Shown here: positions 1 through 10,661 of the stretch, in pieces | How positions within the stretch are numbered: the stretch's first letter is position 1 | Layout of the letters: each line of letters opens with the position of its first letter | Source of the DNA: Argopecten irradians | Taxonomy: Eukaryota; Mollusca; Bivalvia; Pectinida; Pectinidae | DNA length: 64,000 bases | Assembly: GCF_041381155.1 (NCBI RefSeq) | Contig: NC_091134.1 | Location: 13,084,008-13,148,007, forward strand | Reading direction: 5' to 3' | Notes under the pieces: model-generated | Database searches by the model: none | Told to the model about the DNA's origin: nothing | What the model saw: only the letters and a program-made list of their open reading frames with translations | Program-made: the position numbers and the translations under genes

Positions 1-368
1 CACCGCCTCACTTTTGGCCTTGAGTTGAGCGTTCGCCCCTGTGAGGAAGGCTCTGGGTTCTGTCCCCTGGCCGAGACACACCAAAGTCTATAGAAGTGGT
101 AGTTTCTGCTCCTGCTTAGCGCTCAGCATACAGGGAGTGGGACGACTGGTTCGCCCGTTGTCAGTATAATGTGACCGGGTGGGGTGTGTTGCTTGGTGTC
201 TTCGGCGGCATGCTTCAGTGATATAGCACTATAAAAAGGGCAACAGTTCCACTATACAAGAAGACACAACACGAACATACCGCAGTCTCCCAGTACACAT
301 GGGAGGCACTCCTTACATGACCATAGCTGTTAATAGGACGTTAATAAATCAAACAAACAAACAAACAA
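1..368 (+). mobile_element. Non-LTR retroposon (SINE-like), 5' part cut by window edge
   Basis: Closely matches the full copy at 33295-33831, starting about 130 bases inside it, and ends in the same (CAAA)n tail preceded by GTTAATAGGACGTTAATAAA. About 38 bases present in the 33.7-kb copy are missing near position 291. The high similarity suggests recent activity. It has no coding capacity, so it would depend on a LINE. Confidence 0.8.
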
Positions 369-378
369 TTTTAGACAC

Positions 379-433
379 AAGGGGTGGATATAACGACAGT
401 GAAGGTAACCCTTTGAGTATCGAGGATGAAGAT
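379..433 (+). repeat. Solo terminus of the inverted-end MITE family of 58.5-60.5 kb
   Basis: Contains GGGGTGGATATAACGACAGT followed by a GTAACCC block and GAGTATCGAGGATG, the same order as the ends of the three elements between the scramblase genes. No matching opposite end was found close by. It abuts the CAAA tail of the preceding retroposon, so that retroposon may have inserted into or beside the element. Confidence 0.6.
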
Positions 434-635
434 GCGAGTACATCTCACCAAGGACAAACAAGCTTTACATAATGTATTCGTGAAACAATTAATCCTGTAT
501 TTGCACACCTGGAAAATATTTCTTTAAGGGTCTCTACTGCGGCATCCTAAACTAAATTGGTCCAAAAGAAGTTACGCCCCTCTTGTTTATATATCAACAA
601 CCATACATGTGTGTTTGCCACATATGAACACAAAA

Positions 636-734
636 GTACGGAAGCGTAATAGGCTCACATAGGCCGCGCAAATAAAACATTTTCGTTATCCTCAAAAAAG
701 TGTTTTCTTATGTGAGCCTAATACGCTTCCGTAC
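636..734. mobile_element. Short MITE-like inverted repeat
   Basis: Arms 636-661 and 709-734 are 26 bases each and complementary except for one base (starting GTACGGAAGCGTAATAGG). The loop is 47 bases. There is no coding capacity. Likely a small DNA-transposon derivative; no clear target duplication. Confidence 0.6.
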
Positions 735-1005
735 AGAAGCATATTTACTCTATGGAACTTACACCCTGTGTTACAATATTTGACATGACTTTCGTTTGGT
801 TAAACCTCAGCCTTAACGTACGATGGGAGACAACTCTTACTTGTTTTCTTCGAGAAATAATACTGATGATATCGGTCTCTGCAGGCCTATGTTTTGTCAG
901 TTTATTTTCTCCTGAAGTGCTTTCAGTTTTGCGATGAATTTTTTCATGGGTGAATATAAGGACAGTTGGATTTCAAGGATACTCATGATCAGAATGAAAC
1001 GTTAA

Positions 1006-1359
1006 AGATGCTCAACCGCCGACAGAGCATATTTTTTTTAAACGATACTCATTATTTTAACAATAATTTGTGCTTAATTATATATGTCTCATTAGCACAA
1101 AAAATAATATAAAACACTTTATGTTGCTTTTGGCGCATGCGCAAGTAGTACTTCATTCCATATAGGACATAGTGCCACGGATTTTTTTCGAGATGCAATT
1201 AATTAGTTTTAATATTTTTATGTTGAACTAAAATTAGAAGCTCAAACTTTTCAATGGTGGTAATTATGTAAAGTAAGTAACTTTTATAACTGAAGACAAA
1301 TACTTAATCGACTGCTCCTGTTAAGAGAAAAAATACCATTTGTCAGCGGTGGAGCATCT
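1006..1359 (+). mobile_element. TTAA-flanked MITE, copy 1
   Basis: Terminal inverted repeats start AGATGCTC and end GAGCATCT, and continue inward as (C/A)ACCGCYGACA. TTAA lies directly outside both ends (1002-1005 and 1360-1363). The 354-bp length and internal sequence match copy 2 at 10302-10657, which lies in the opposite orientation. TTAA duplication is typical of piggyBac-type insertion, but the TIR alone does not prove that class. Confidence 0.8.
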
Positions 1360-1412
1360 TTAAGAAATCACACTGACATATCAATTTACAATAATCTCTC
1401 TCCATAGAAATT

Positions 1413-1612
1413 CATTTCCCCATATCAGAATTACAATTTCCGATATCAAAAACATTTGACTAATTCATGATATGAAACACAGAATTTCCAATAAAAGAAT
1501 TAGAATAGTCGATGTCATAATTAAAATTCTCGATATCAGAATTAGAATTTGTGATCACGGAAAGTGTTTATAAATTCATGACATCAAAAATAGAATTTCC
1601 GATATCGAATCA
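1413..1612. repeat. Degenerate AT-rich tandem repeat
   Basis: Words like TCGATATCAGAATTAGAATT recur at intervals of roughly 20-29 bases, for instance near 1435, 1464, 1508, 1530, 1577 and 1597. The copies are strongly diverged. The array runs straight into the poly-A tract that follows. Confidence 0.5.
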
Positions 1613-1617
1613 AAAAG

Positions 1618-1670
<53 letters not shown>
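1613..1670. repeat. Poly-A tract
   Basis: An almost pure run of A longer than 50 bases, broken by one G at the left end. Its exact length may not be reliable in the assembly. No retroposon body is recognisable upstream of it. Confidence 0.9.
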
Positions 1671-1673
<3 letters not shown>

Positions 1674-2756
1674 ACCCACCAGATTGACCTTAGTGTTTTT
1701 TATGTTTTAGTGGTCTAGATCAAAAATCAGTAAATTGCGTCTTCTACATAATTCTATTCATATAATGGATGGAAATCTCCCAAGACAAAACTTCTACGCC
1801 ACATAGCTTTAGCGACTAAATTTTTTCATTTTTGACACGTCTTCATAAAAGCAATTACTACTGTTGGAAAGACCGATAATTTTCCTTTCAAAGTCACCCT
1901 ACACAACTATACAAAATGCCGTTAATGAGACGATACATTTTGTAGCAGTCTCGCCTCCTTAAAAGCTATCAAAAGATTTTTTTTATTTGCATTGCTACTT
2001 AAAATGGAGAGTTGTCTTTCTTCATATACATAATTTACCTTCTTTATTTTTGATAATTCTGGAGTTGTCTTCCTTGAAACAGGTTACCATTGATACAAAA
2101 AAACCAACCCCTTTTTATCAAAGTATTCTAGTATAATACGAAAAAATGCGTGATAGTGGCGGCAAGTTTTGCTGTTGTATGGTAATAACTTATGATTGTG
2201 TAAAATTGAAGAAATTGTACTATCCCAATAGCAAGCTACCAAACAGTGCATATAATCGTACACATCTGAACCAAAACTACTTATTTTTAAGAAAAAATAT
2301 AAATGCGAAAAAAAGTTTGGATAATTTTGGTTGAGTCCGTTGCTTATTGATAACTGTAAATGCTACAATAATCCCCACCTCTTGAACAATTCGACAAAAG
2401 TAGATAAGTTATAGCTTATAACGCAGGCCGTCGTTGTAACTATATATACGGCGTAGAAAAAAGGAATTCCACTACACCAGGAAGCAAAATACATACGTTC
2501 ATCTTAGACCGTTGATTTAGACATAATGCTCTGACGTTAAAATTACAATTTTTATATTTCTAAACATAGTGAGTCATTAAATCGTGAAAAATAGTAATAA
2601 TAATAATTTATTGCTCGCATCTATTGGCTCGCGGTATGTAGTTAGATTTATAACATACGCTTTGAAATGTTAATAAGCTTTTATGAATTAAAAATGATTT
2701 TCATTTTTCCCTTCAGCGATCTAAATATCAGAATCAAAACTTCATCATTATAGGGT
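1671..2756. other. No gene recognised
   Basis: AT-rich sequence with only short frames (longest about 62 codons at 2146-2334), none with a recognisable domain or good splice context. Confidence 0.6.
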
Positions 2757-2985
2757 ATGAGGGCCGCGGTGGCTGAGTGGTTAAGATGTGTCGACATATT
2801 ACCACAAGCCCTCCACCTCTGGGTCGCGAGTTCGATTCCCATGTGGGGCAGTTACCGGGTACTGACAGCTAGTCGGTGGTTTTTCTTCGGGTACTCCGGC
2901 TTTCCTCCACCAACAAAACTGGCACATCGTTACATGACCCTGGTTGTTAATACACTGTTTAAACTAATAAATCCCAAACCCATAT
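2757..2985 (+). mobile_element. tRNA-derived SINE
   Basis: A tRNA-like head carries an A box (GGCTGAGTGG, 2771-2780) and a B box (GTTCGATTCC, 2830-2839), the internal RNA polymerase III promoter. A conserved body with CGGCTTTCCTCCACCAA follows, then a 3' tail with GTTAATACACTG. Only the head can fold like tRNA and the body is joined directly to it, so this is a SINE and not a tRNA gene. Remnants of the same family lie near 24.06 and 47.87 kb. An imperfect target duplication (TATAGGGTATGA versus TATAAGGTGTTTGA) may flank it. Confidence 0.75.
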
Positions 2986-3932
2986 AAGGTGTTTGAATGA
3001 GACAGGTTTGACATAAATGTATGACCTTTAGGTAAATGTCACCATTGCATTTTCGTAATGGAGAACGAGCCATTTTGTTCTGAATTATTTAGTTAATATC
3101 GTTCAGAGAAGTACATAGTATGTATAATAATACAAAACCAACCTTACTTGACCTTTGACAACGGGGATACGATTTGAGTACCTTGCATGACAGTGCGTTG
3201 AACACCGATTTAAGGTGCATGTTTCGTAAAAGAACGCAAACTGTTTTCAGTTTTGAAGTTATTGATTTTTGTTTGTTTGAGAAAAATTAAACAGAAACCA
3301 AAAATTAAAAAATCACTTGCATCAAGGCCAAAATGATATATATATAAAAAACCGAATGTGGAGATGTATTCAAAATCAAGCAAATATTACAAATCACCCA
3401 GCGTTCATTTGCGAGTTCATTTTCAGAACTGTGACGGCTATTTTATCGATTTTACCAAAAAGTCGATGTATCTTACAGACTAGAAGCTTTTTTTTTAAAA
3501 GTTTATTTCTATCCTACTTGGAAATAGACGCCATGAAATTTTAATGGTAGCAGCGCGACATGGTTCTTCCTGGAATAACTCAGAGATCGTAAGGTTAGCC
3601 GCTGTTTCGTACAAATGTGCCTATGAATTTTAATGATTGTGGAGAATACGGTTTTCTTTAAAATGCGACTGCTAGTTTGTTTCTACAACACTGAATAACG
3701 TCAAGATGTGTATTACACACTTTGCTATGAATGTATAGACCCTCCTCTGAAGAGGAATTAGCTAATCCGAAGTTCGTTTCGACTAAAACGATTACTTTAG
3801 CCATTTTTCTATATTCATGTACTTATATAAACAGACTCAAACACAACAACAAAATTGATAAATGAAGTTTATTACTATTAGAATTCCACTGATACACATA
3901 AGGACACATGTCCTATACATTACCAAATTCAA
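2986..3932. other. No gene recognised
   Basis: AT-rich spacer; a 75-codon frame at 3317-3544 has no recognisable domain. Confidence 0.6.
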
Positions 3933-4174
3933 CACATTATTTTTTTTTCCAAATTTCAAAGTGATTTATCCTTTTAAAGTAATATTGCTGGGTGAATTTT
4001 CGACCCGCGTTGTGGTCCTATTTTTGCTGCAAATTGTACTGAATATCTTCCTCATTATGCAGAATGGAAAAATAATCAGAAAAATTTGAAGCAAGAATCG
4101 GACAAGAATTCAGGTCGTAAATTCACCAAGCGATTTTATTTCGAAAGGATGATTCACTTCGAAAACATAATGTG
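3933..4174. mobile_element. Long fold-back MITE
   Basis: Left arm about 3933-4027 and right arm about 4091-4174 are reverse complements at roughly 70 percent by eye, separated by a 63-base loop. Shared blocks include CACATTAT, GTGAATTT and CGACC. Nearly the whole element is stem, typical of fold-back MITEs. The short frame across it is an artefact of the element. Confidence 0.6.
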
Positions 4175-4470
4175 TTTTTCATAAAATTTTACAGAGTGTT
4201 TACCATGGTCTGGTGAATGTACACATAAAATGATGACGTAATAGTTTTTACCGCACTGATTTTATTCCAATAGTGTATTTCATGATCTTATAATTGAGTT
4301 CAAAGGAAAATATTTCACATTTTTCTTTCCTCTTATCAACGACACAAAACATTAAAACAAGAAAGTTAATCTTTCATGTGTAAAATGTCAACCACAGTGG
4401 CTTTGGACAACTACCGCCATTGGACCATTTAGCATATACGTAGCTGATCAGCATGGGTTCCGTGCGATCT

Positions 4471-4658
4471 GGGTCCAGTTTCGTGAACATTCCATAATTT
4501 AAGGAATCCCTTAGATTGAAATTCCCCACAGGATAGCATTACAGAAGTTAAGGAAACAATCTTAAGTTAAGGAGCCTTTCTTAAAATCTGCAATGCTTTC
4601 TTGTGGAGAATTCAAAGTTAAGGGATTCATTTTAAGGAATGTTCGTGAAACTGGTCCC
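4471..4658 (+). mobile_element. Fold-back MITE, copy 1
   Basis: The 23-base ends 4471-4493 and 4636-4658 are inverted repeats with three mismatches (core CCAGTTTCGTGAACATTCC). The interior is also partly self-complementary (TTAAGGA/TCCTTAA-type blocks). A diverged relative lies at 42191-42353. No target duplication is evident. Confidence 0.75.
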
Positions 4659-5331
4659 TGAAATATCAACGATTTTCTGAGAAATCAAAATAAGATGAAT
4701 AGATACAATGGAATTAAAAAGAAGCATAATCTAAATCTATGTTTTACTTTAGAATTAGACTACAGCGTGTCTTTATAATTTTAAAATAACCTTTTGAAAT
4801 AATTGTGTTTTATAGTCGACGTAGCTGTATGTGAGATAGAGATTATCATGAAAACTCATGGTTATACACAACATATTTCTTACTGAAATGTGATCCAAAC
4901 TCAGGTAGTATTGTTATATACAGATAAAACCCTATTGAAGAATCTATTTGCACAAATTATAATTAATTTTTGTATCACTTAAATAAGACATGTAGAATTC
5001 AAACTTTTTTGAATTTAATTTTCATTTCAAATATTTGTTTAGGAAAAGTTTTATTGTGACTATTCATATAATTTGCAAAAGTAACGAAATCTCGAACAAT
5101 TTTGTGTTGAATATTGATATAATCTTTACGGTATAAAATGTGCTCACAAAAGTATTTTACATACGGTATATACTAATTGTAAGAAAATATAATAAAACTA
5201 TATAATACGATTATAAATTCATACTGTAATACTGTTTTTCTTTGACCAGAGAGTTATGGAAATAAGAACCGATTTACAGTTTGTCATAATGTAATATAGT
5301 ATGTTTGCACTCAACCATTCAGTTCTAGCAA
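4659..5331. other. No gene recognised
   Basis: AT-rich spacer without open frames of note. Confidence 0.6.
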
Positions 5332-5391
5332 AGTTACTTCCCTTCGTTTTACTCCGTCAGTACTGACGGAGCGAAACTAAGGGAAATAACT
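5332..5391. repeat. Palindromic element, TTACTTCCCTT type
   Basis: Two 30-base arms (5332-5361, 5362-5391) meet with no loop at CAGT|ACTG and differ at about four positions. The outer AGTTACTTCCC/GGGAAATAACT matches the ends of the element at 45048-45273, which suggests a shared terminal repeat. Confidence 0.65.
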
Positions 5392-6355
5392 CTGGTAAAT
5401 CATAATGGCGATGTACTAGCAATAAGAAAAAACTTAAACATTGCGTATTTTCTAACGGAAACATTTCTTATTTTCTAACATTTTATTATCTAAATCCAAC
5501 CTGTAAAAACGCAATTAACAAATTGAACTGCTAAGTTCTAATTCACGATACACGATTCATAATCACAAATGCAATACTTGTACACCAACATTATCCAACA
5601 ACTTTATATATATACTTAACATTTGCTTCGTTTTTAGATACAGACATCTTAGTCAACAAATTTATAAAAGTGTTATATGAATACATTTGTGCTGTACAAA
5701 ACATCCATAAATAGTAACAATGCTTCTAAGTAATGTTCAGTTTGTAATACTAATATGCAATTTTCACATATTAACGTTATCATTCATTGATACAAAACTA
5801 AAAGTACAGTGCAACCGACTCAGTTTAATCTTTCACTTTCTTTTAATTTGTATACTGAGGACAAATTTCCATCCCATCCAAAATTTATTTTGTATACAGA
5901 CAGCATTTTCCGAAAATATTTAATATTATGTCAACAATGACAACAAAATTATTTAGGTGAACTTGTGGTAACAAAACAAACTTAGTCTCGGTATATATAG
6001 ACGTCGACGCACGATTAGCATCATCAAATGAAAATGTGTCCCTGTCACAGCGTTATATAAGTGCATTTTTGCAAGGCTAAACCACATATTCCTCCATGAT
6101 TTGTCATTCTTACAGTCTCACTTTGACACCCTCTAAATCCCATTCACGCTTATTTGTTTTGCTAAAAAGTTGTTCGTTCGGACAGTAAAACATGCAATTC
6201 TATACAAATAATCGATATGCACACATATAAATGATGATATAAATGCACATACATACAATATACAATGTACAATTATTTAACTACAATGTATCTAATAGGA
6301 TGAAAACTAAAGCAGGATATAAGAGATATTTGATATTGGGATATCCGAATTCTAT
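5392..6355. other. No gene recognised
   Basis: AT-rich spacer; a 67-codon frame at 5720-5923 is unrecognised and probably chance. Confidence 0.6.
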
Positions 6356-6497
6356 ATTTGCATATTACGGAGTAAGCTGCCCTTTCAGGTAGGTATCGAT
6401 TGTTACGTCATGTTTCTATGAGTAGAGCGTCATAAGTTTTGCTCACAAAGTATTGACGAAACAACTAGGAAGATATAGAACTCTGTAATATGCAAAT
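6356..6497. mobile_element. MITE-like element with octamer-bearing ends
   Basis: Ends 6356-6373 and 6480-6497 are 18-base inverted repeats with one mismatch, beginning ATTTGCATATTAC. Each end carries the ATTTGCAT octamer, a POU-factor binding word. Similarity continues weakly outward (ATCCG on both sides). Non-coding. Confidence 0.6.
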
Positions 6498-8288
6498 ACG
6501 GATTTCCAAGGGCGTCGTCCTGTTGTCATGGTGAAACATATGTGACATGCGCACACAACCTTAGTAACCGCATATTAATGGTCACGATAAGTGAGATCTT
6601 GTAATCGAGTTTTAATTAGTATTGGTTGAAAATGAAACCCACTGGGATCCATAAGTAGAACTATTTTGTTTGCACAAATAGTCAATAAAATCATACATTT
6701 TTGTCAATAAACAACTGTACATATATATATTTCTATCCATAATAAAAAAACAAGAGATAAAATAACAATGCACAAATACATATGTATGAGACCACTTTCT
6801 ACAATACGAGACGAGATTGTTGTTCTCATTCTAAATTGCATATTTCTTCGAAACATTAATGAATTATGATCTACATGAGGCTACACACACAGACTACTTC
6901 ATAGTTCTTACGAATAAGCATTGACATTTCAAACATCGGTTTCCAATCAAAATCTGAGACTTCGTCTCATTGCTGAATGCAGTAAACGTATGATTATTGC
7001 CAACTGTTTTTGAGAACAAAATTATAGTTGTCGGCCCAGCGTACAAGTAGATTCGATTGGCAGCAAAAATTATTTGATATTCAGGCGGATAATTGCATCG
7101 CATTATTTACTTTAATTTGTCCAATAGCATGTAATTATAAACTTAAGATTGATTATTAAGGTTGTATTTGAAAATTCACTTCAGTTTTTGTTCTTCAAAA
7201 ATATCGAGAAAAAGGTTTTGTGAACACAACACAATGATGATAATATAAATTGCACTGAAATAAAAAAAAATCAAATGTGAAGCAAAGCATATTAGCATTA
7301 TGTATATCAATACATAAATATAACAATTTGGTCTCTTTGAATCACTAGAAGATCGAATATCTGGTAAACATTTCAAAATCTTATTACTGAGATTTCTTAT
7401 TAGACATACATGAACAAACTGTAGAAAGTACATACACTTGTTTTATCATGTCTAGATACATAAGTAGGCTAATTTCATAGAACACGGCAAAATGGAAACA
7501 ATCAAAGAAATTTCTGCATTTCATCACTAATAAATATGATCCATGTATAAAGATATATTAATGTAAGTTCAACAGTTCATTCCTATCATATTAAACTGAT
7601 GTTATGATTGAAAGTTTGTTTCCTGGCAATCGTGTATTTTGTTGACAGCAAGTTTCAAACTTTTACACAACCAGATCTTCCCAAAGACACCAATAAAACG
7701 TAGGGGAAATGACTCTCATTCATTTCTGAAGATAAGGTAGATAGATTAATCCATTGAAGATAAAGAAAATGAAAATGAAATTTATTTAAAATGTAACAAT
7801 TATTTTGTAAATCGTAAACAGATCAAAGATTGGTTACAACGAAATAAGCCCGTATCAAGTTAGGTTACAATCACACATTTCATCTGTCATATTTATGTGG
7901 CAATATACAACTGGAGGACGAAACAGGCTTGCTGACATTTTACCATCATCATATTGACATATCGAACATTAAGGCGTTAGAAATATGGTTAACATTTTGT
8001 GCGAATATTAAATCAAAATGCAGACTGAAACCTTCTCCCTGACAAAATTAGCATATCAAATATGAATAAATATGATACTTGTACATCATAGACTATCTTT
8101 AACATACACTTTATCAAGTCTTACGGATATAATACATTATACTAATAGCACTATTTGATAATGATGATTGATATACAATAAAAAGTTTCAAACAAACATG
8201 CATCATAAAGAGCACACAGCAGTAACATTAGCTATAACGATATCTCACTCTCGTTAAAAACAATACGTAATACGTCTGATCATACCTA
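6498..8288. other. 3' flank of the FN3 membrane protein gene
   Basis: No coding region is recognised. Since the gene at 8528-9286 is read leftward, part of this stretch is likely its 3' untranslated region. Several TTTATT words (AATAAA on the minus strand) occur, for example near 7782, but none can be chosen with confidence. Confidence 0.4.
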
Positions 8289-8444
8289 TGACGTCACTAT
8301 GAAGTCAAACATCATGGAAATAAATGATCGATATAAATAACGCATTGATGGTAATAGTTAGATACGTAAATGAAACAAATTATGTACCCTGGCACTAAAC
8401 ATACCACGTGAGCTTCTGACGTCATGTGTTTATGTAGTCACGTG
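8289..8444. promoter_or_regulatory. Cluster of palindromic bZIP/bHLH-type sites
   Basis: TGACGTCA occurs at 8289-8296 and 8417-8424, and CACGTG at 8405-8410 and 8439-8444, followed by several TACGTA-like words up to about 8515. These are consensus CRE and E-box palindromes. They sit just past the stop codon of the FN3 gene, so they could be an enhancer or belong to an unannotated transcript; function is inferred from motif only. Confidence 0.35.
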
Positions 8445-8527
8445 CTGTCTACATAATGAGATCTGATATCATGGCGTCTACGTATAACGTAACGATGTCG
8501 TCATAGAATACGTATTTTTCGATTAAA

Positions 8528-9286
8528 TCAGAGATCTCGAGGTGGTTCCTCTATGGAACTAGGAAAGCATAGCCGCTGTCGTTCTTCCACTTCTCTCCAT
8601 CGTAAAACAGGCGTGGTGGGTTCCGAAGAGTTTTCACATGCGCGTCGAACTCTCTTCCGAATGTACGCAACCCGTCGGCGCCATTGTGAATATCCTATAC
8701 ATCCCATGAACAGGAAATAGCTTAATGTAAGCAGTAGGATAAGCACACTGTCACGGCGGATGTAAGGGATGGTTTGTAACCGGAAACACCGCGCATGCTC
8801 TAGGGTGTCACTCGTCAAACCGTCAGTGACACTTTCAAAAGCAGTAACACAAAATCTATAAGTCGTAGCAACCTTGAGACTTTCAAACACGAATGAGTGA
8901 ATTGATGGCCGAAGTATGTGAGATCTGAACTTCCCATGTTTCAAGAAATATTCCAAACGTGTTCCAAGGAAAGTGCCATTTGTTCTGTAACTTTTTGAAA
9001 ATTTCCAACTTATTGCTATGGATGATGTTGTGCTGTTTTCCCACGTGACTTTCAGAATATCATTTTCATTGGGGGACGCGGTCGTTACCATATAAGGTAT
9101 GATGTTCATAGGGTCTTTAGGTGAGGGAGTAACAATATCATATGGAATGGCGGCTGCCAAGTTCAGATCAGACGAAGCATGTGATTGGACAATAATGCTG
9201 GAGCAGATAATTATTATCCAATAGAAAGTGGTTATTTCCAAAGTGTAAAGATCCATGATGAAGAAGGCAGTTGTAGTCTTTCCCAT
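8528..9286 (-). CDS. Single-pass membrane protein with one fibronectin type III domain
   Basis: A 252-codon frame on the minus strand. Residues 11-37 form a hydrophobic signal peptide if Met11 (9254-9256) is the start; the first ATG is at 9284-9286. One FN3 domain spans about 76-173, with ISW in strand B and TTYRFCVTA in strand F. Cys146 and Cys167 resemble the late-strand Cys pair of FN3 domains in LRFN/FLRT-like adhesion proteins. Two N-glycosylation sequons (NST, NGT) lie in the domain. A membrane helix at about 180-201 is followed by WRRR and a basic 50-residue tail, giving an outside-N, inside-C topology. A good acceptor (TATATTTACAG) ends at 9297 and an in-frame TGA follows it, so the coding sequence cannot extend upstream and a 5' UTR exon is likely. 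The architecture resembles FNDC4/5 and truncated adhesion receptors; no orthologue is claimed. Ligand and role are unknown. Confidence 0.8.
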   Translation of the reverse strand: MGKTTTAFFIMDLYTLEITTFYWIIIICSSIIVQSHASSDLNLAAAIPYDIVTPSPKDPMNIIPYMVTTASPNENDILKVTWENSTTSSIAISWKFSKSYRTNGTFLGTRLEYFLKHGKFRSHILRPSIHSFVFESLKVATTYRFCVTAFESVTDGLTSDTLEHARCFRLQTIPYIRRDSVLILLLTLSYFLFMGCIGYSQWRRRVAYIRKRVRRACENSSEPTTPVLRWREVEERQRLCFPSSIEEPPRDL

Positions 9287-9297
9287 CAAAAGTCATC

Positions 9298-10097
9298 TGT
9301 AAATATAAAAGAAATGCTTCAGAAACATACACCGGTTAAAATGCAGCCATTTTGTGTGAAATTACGTAATAAATAAGTACGTTTACTCGTATAAGGACGT
9401 GTTTTGATTGTACTACATCTATGGTCACCATTCAAACATAAAATAAAGGAAAATATCTGTATAATTAGATAAGCTTATAGGTTTCCAGTCATCTACTTTT
9501 TGGCAATTTTCATGGAAAGTAAGTCAATATTAGGCAATACTGAAGATAAATCCCAAGTGATTGGCGATCTTGATTTTATTGATATTTTGGACATTCATGA
9601 AAGGATGACGATACTCACTATATACTTATAGCACATACTGATTTCGCCTGTCTGTTTGTGGTGAATGTATGTTCTTAATAGGGTTTGTTTTGGAGAAGCG
9701 TTCATTAGAGAGGCATGACAGATTGACAACAACAAAACTACATTGTACTTGTAATATCCATACTCTCAAAAATACCCAGTAGTTGCCAGAAACAGACTGC
9801 CTAATTTTTTTTCCCGCGAATACCTGCATGAGCTATTCGCAAAATAAGTATTCATAGCGATACTTTCATGGAAGTATCCAGATATGCAAACGAAGGACTA
9901 TCATAAATGTAAATCTAGGTATTCAGTGAACCGTCATCAGCCATGGATGGTTGCACGTAATACATATTCGCAACAGTTAAGTAGGAGTTACGTTAATATT
10001 TTTCGTTAATATTTTTAAATATTCAAAATACTAATCAACCTATTGATAAGTTGGAATTAATATCATTGTGACAACCATTTTACACCATTATATATGT
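9298..10097. other. Likely intron or 5' flank of the FN3 gene
   Basis: Begins with the polypyrimidine-rich acceptor for the coding exon, reading leftward. No upstream exon could be identified. Confidence 0.4.
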
Positions 10098-10119
10098 TTT
10101 TTTTTTTTTTTTTTTTTTG
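10098..10119. repeat. Poly-T tract
   Basis: A run of about 20 T residues; no retroposon body is attached on either side that I can recognise. Confidence 0.8.
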
Positions 10120-10301
10120 CATTAGCAATACGAATAAGGTGTAATTTGAATGGGTTATATAAACGTCAATGTTTGAAAAGGTTTTTAAAAGTTCTTAACA
10201 AAACTTTCAAACATGCGTATTGAAACAAAAAACACCATTGCTCATTATTGTATAGAGATATAAAAGTTGTATTATGTAGCTTTAATGATATCGTATCTTA
10301 A

Positions 10302-10657
10302 AGATGCTCCACCGCTGACAAATGGTATTTTTTCACTGTCAAAAACAGCAGCAGACGATTTGGTATTTTTCTTCAGTTACAAAAGTTACTTACTTTACAC
10401 CATTACCATCGTTGAAAAATTAGAGCTTCTAATTTTACTTCAAGTAAAAAATATCAAAAATAATTAATTGCATCCGGAAAAGAATCCGTCGCACTCTATC
10501 CTTTATGGAATGATGTACTGATTTCGCATGCACTAAAGGCAAAATAAATTATTTTATATTATTTTTTGTGTTAATTAGACATATATATACACGATTTAAC
10601 ACCAATTGTTGTTCAAATAATGAATACCATTTATGTTCTGTCGGCTGTGGAGCATCT
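10302..10657 (-). mobile_element. TTAA-flanked MITE, copy 2
   Basis: Same family as 1006-1359, inverted relative to it. The ends read AGATGCTCCACCGCTGACA and the complement, with TTAA at 10298-10301 and 10658-10661. The interior shares a GCATGC block, a GGAATGATGTACT/AGTACTTCATTCC block and the GAGCTTCTAATTTT region. Non-coding; the short frame that crosses the left end is the element itself. Confidence 0.8.
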
Positions 10658-10661
10658 TTAA

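Noticed and set aside
2757-2850. tRNA gene
   Set aside because: A and B boxes are present, but the tRNA-like head runs directly into a SINE body with tail, and decayed copies exist elsewhere.
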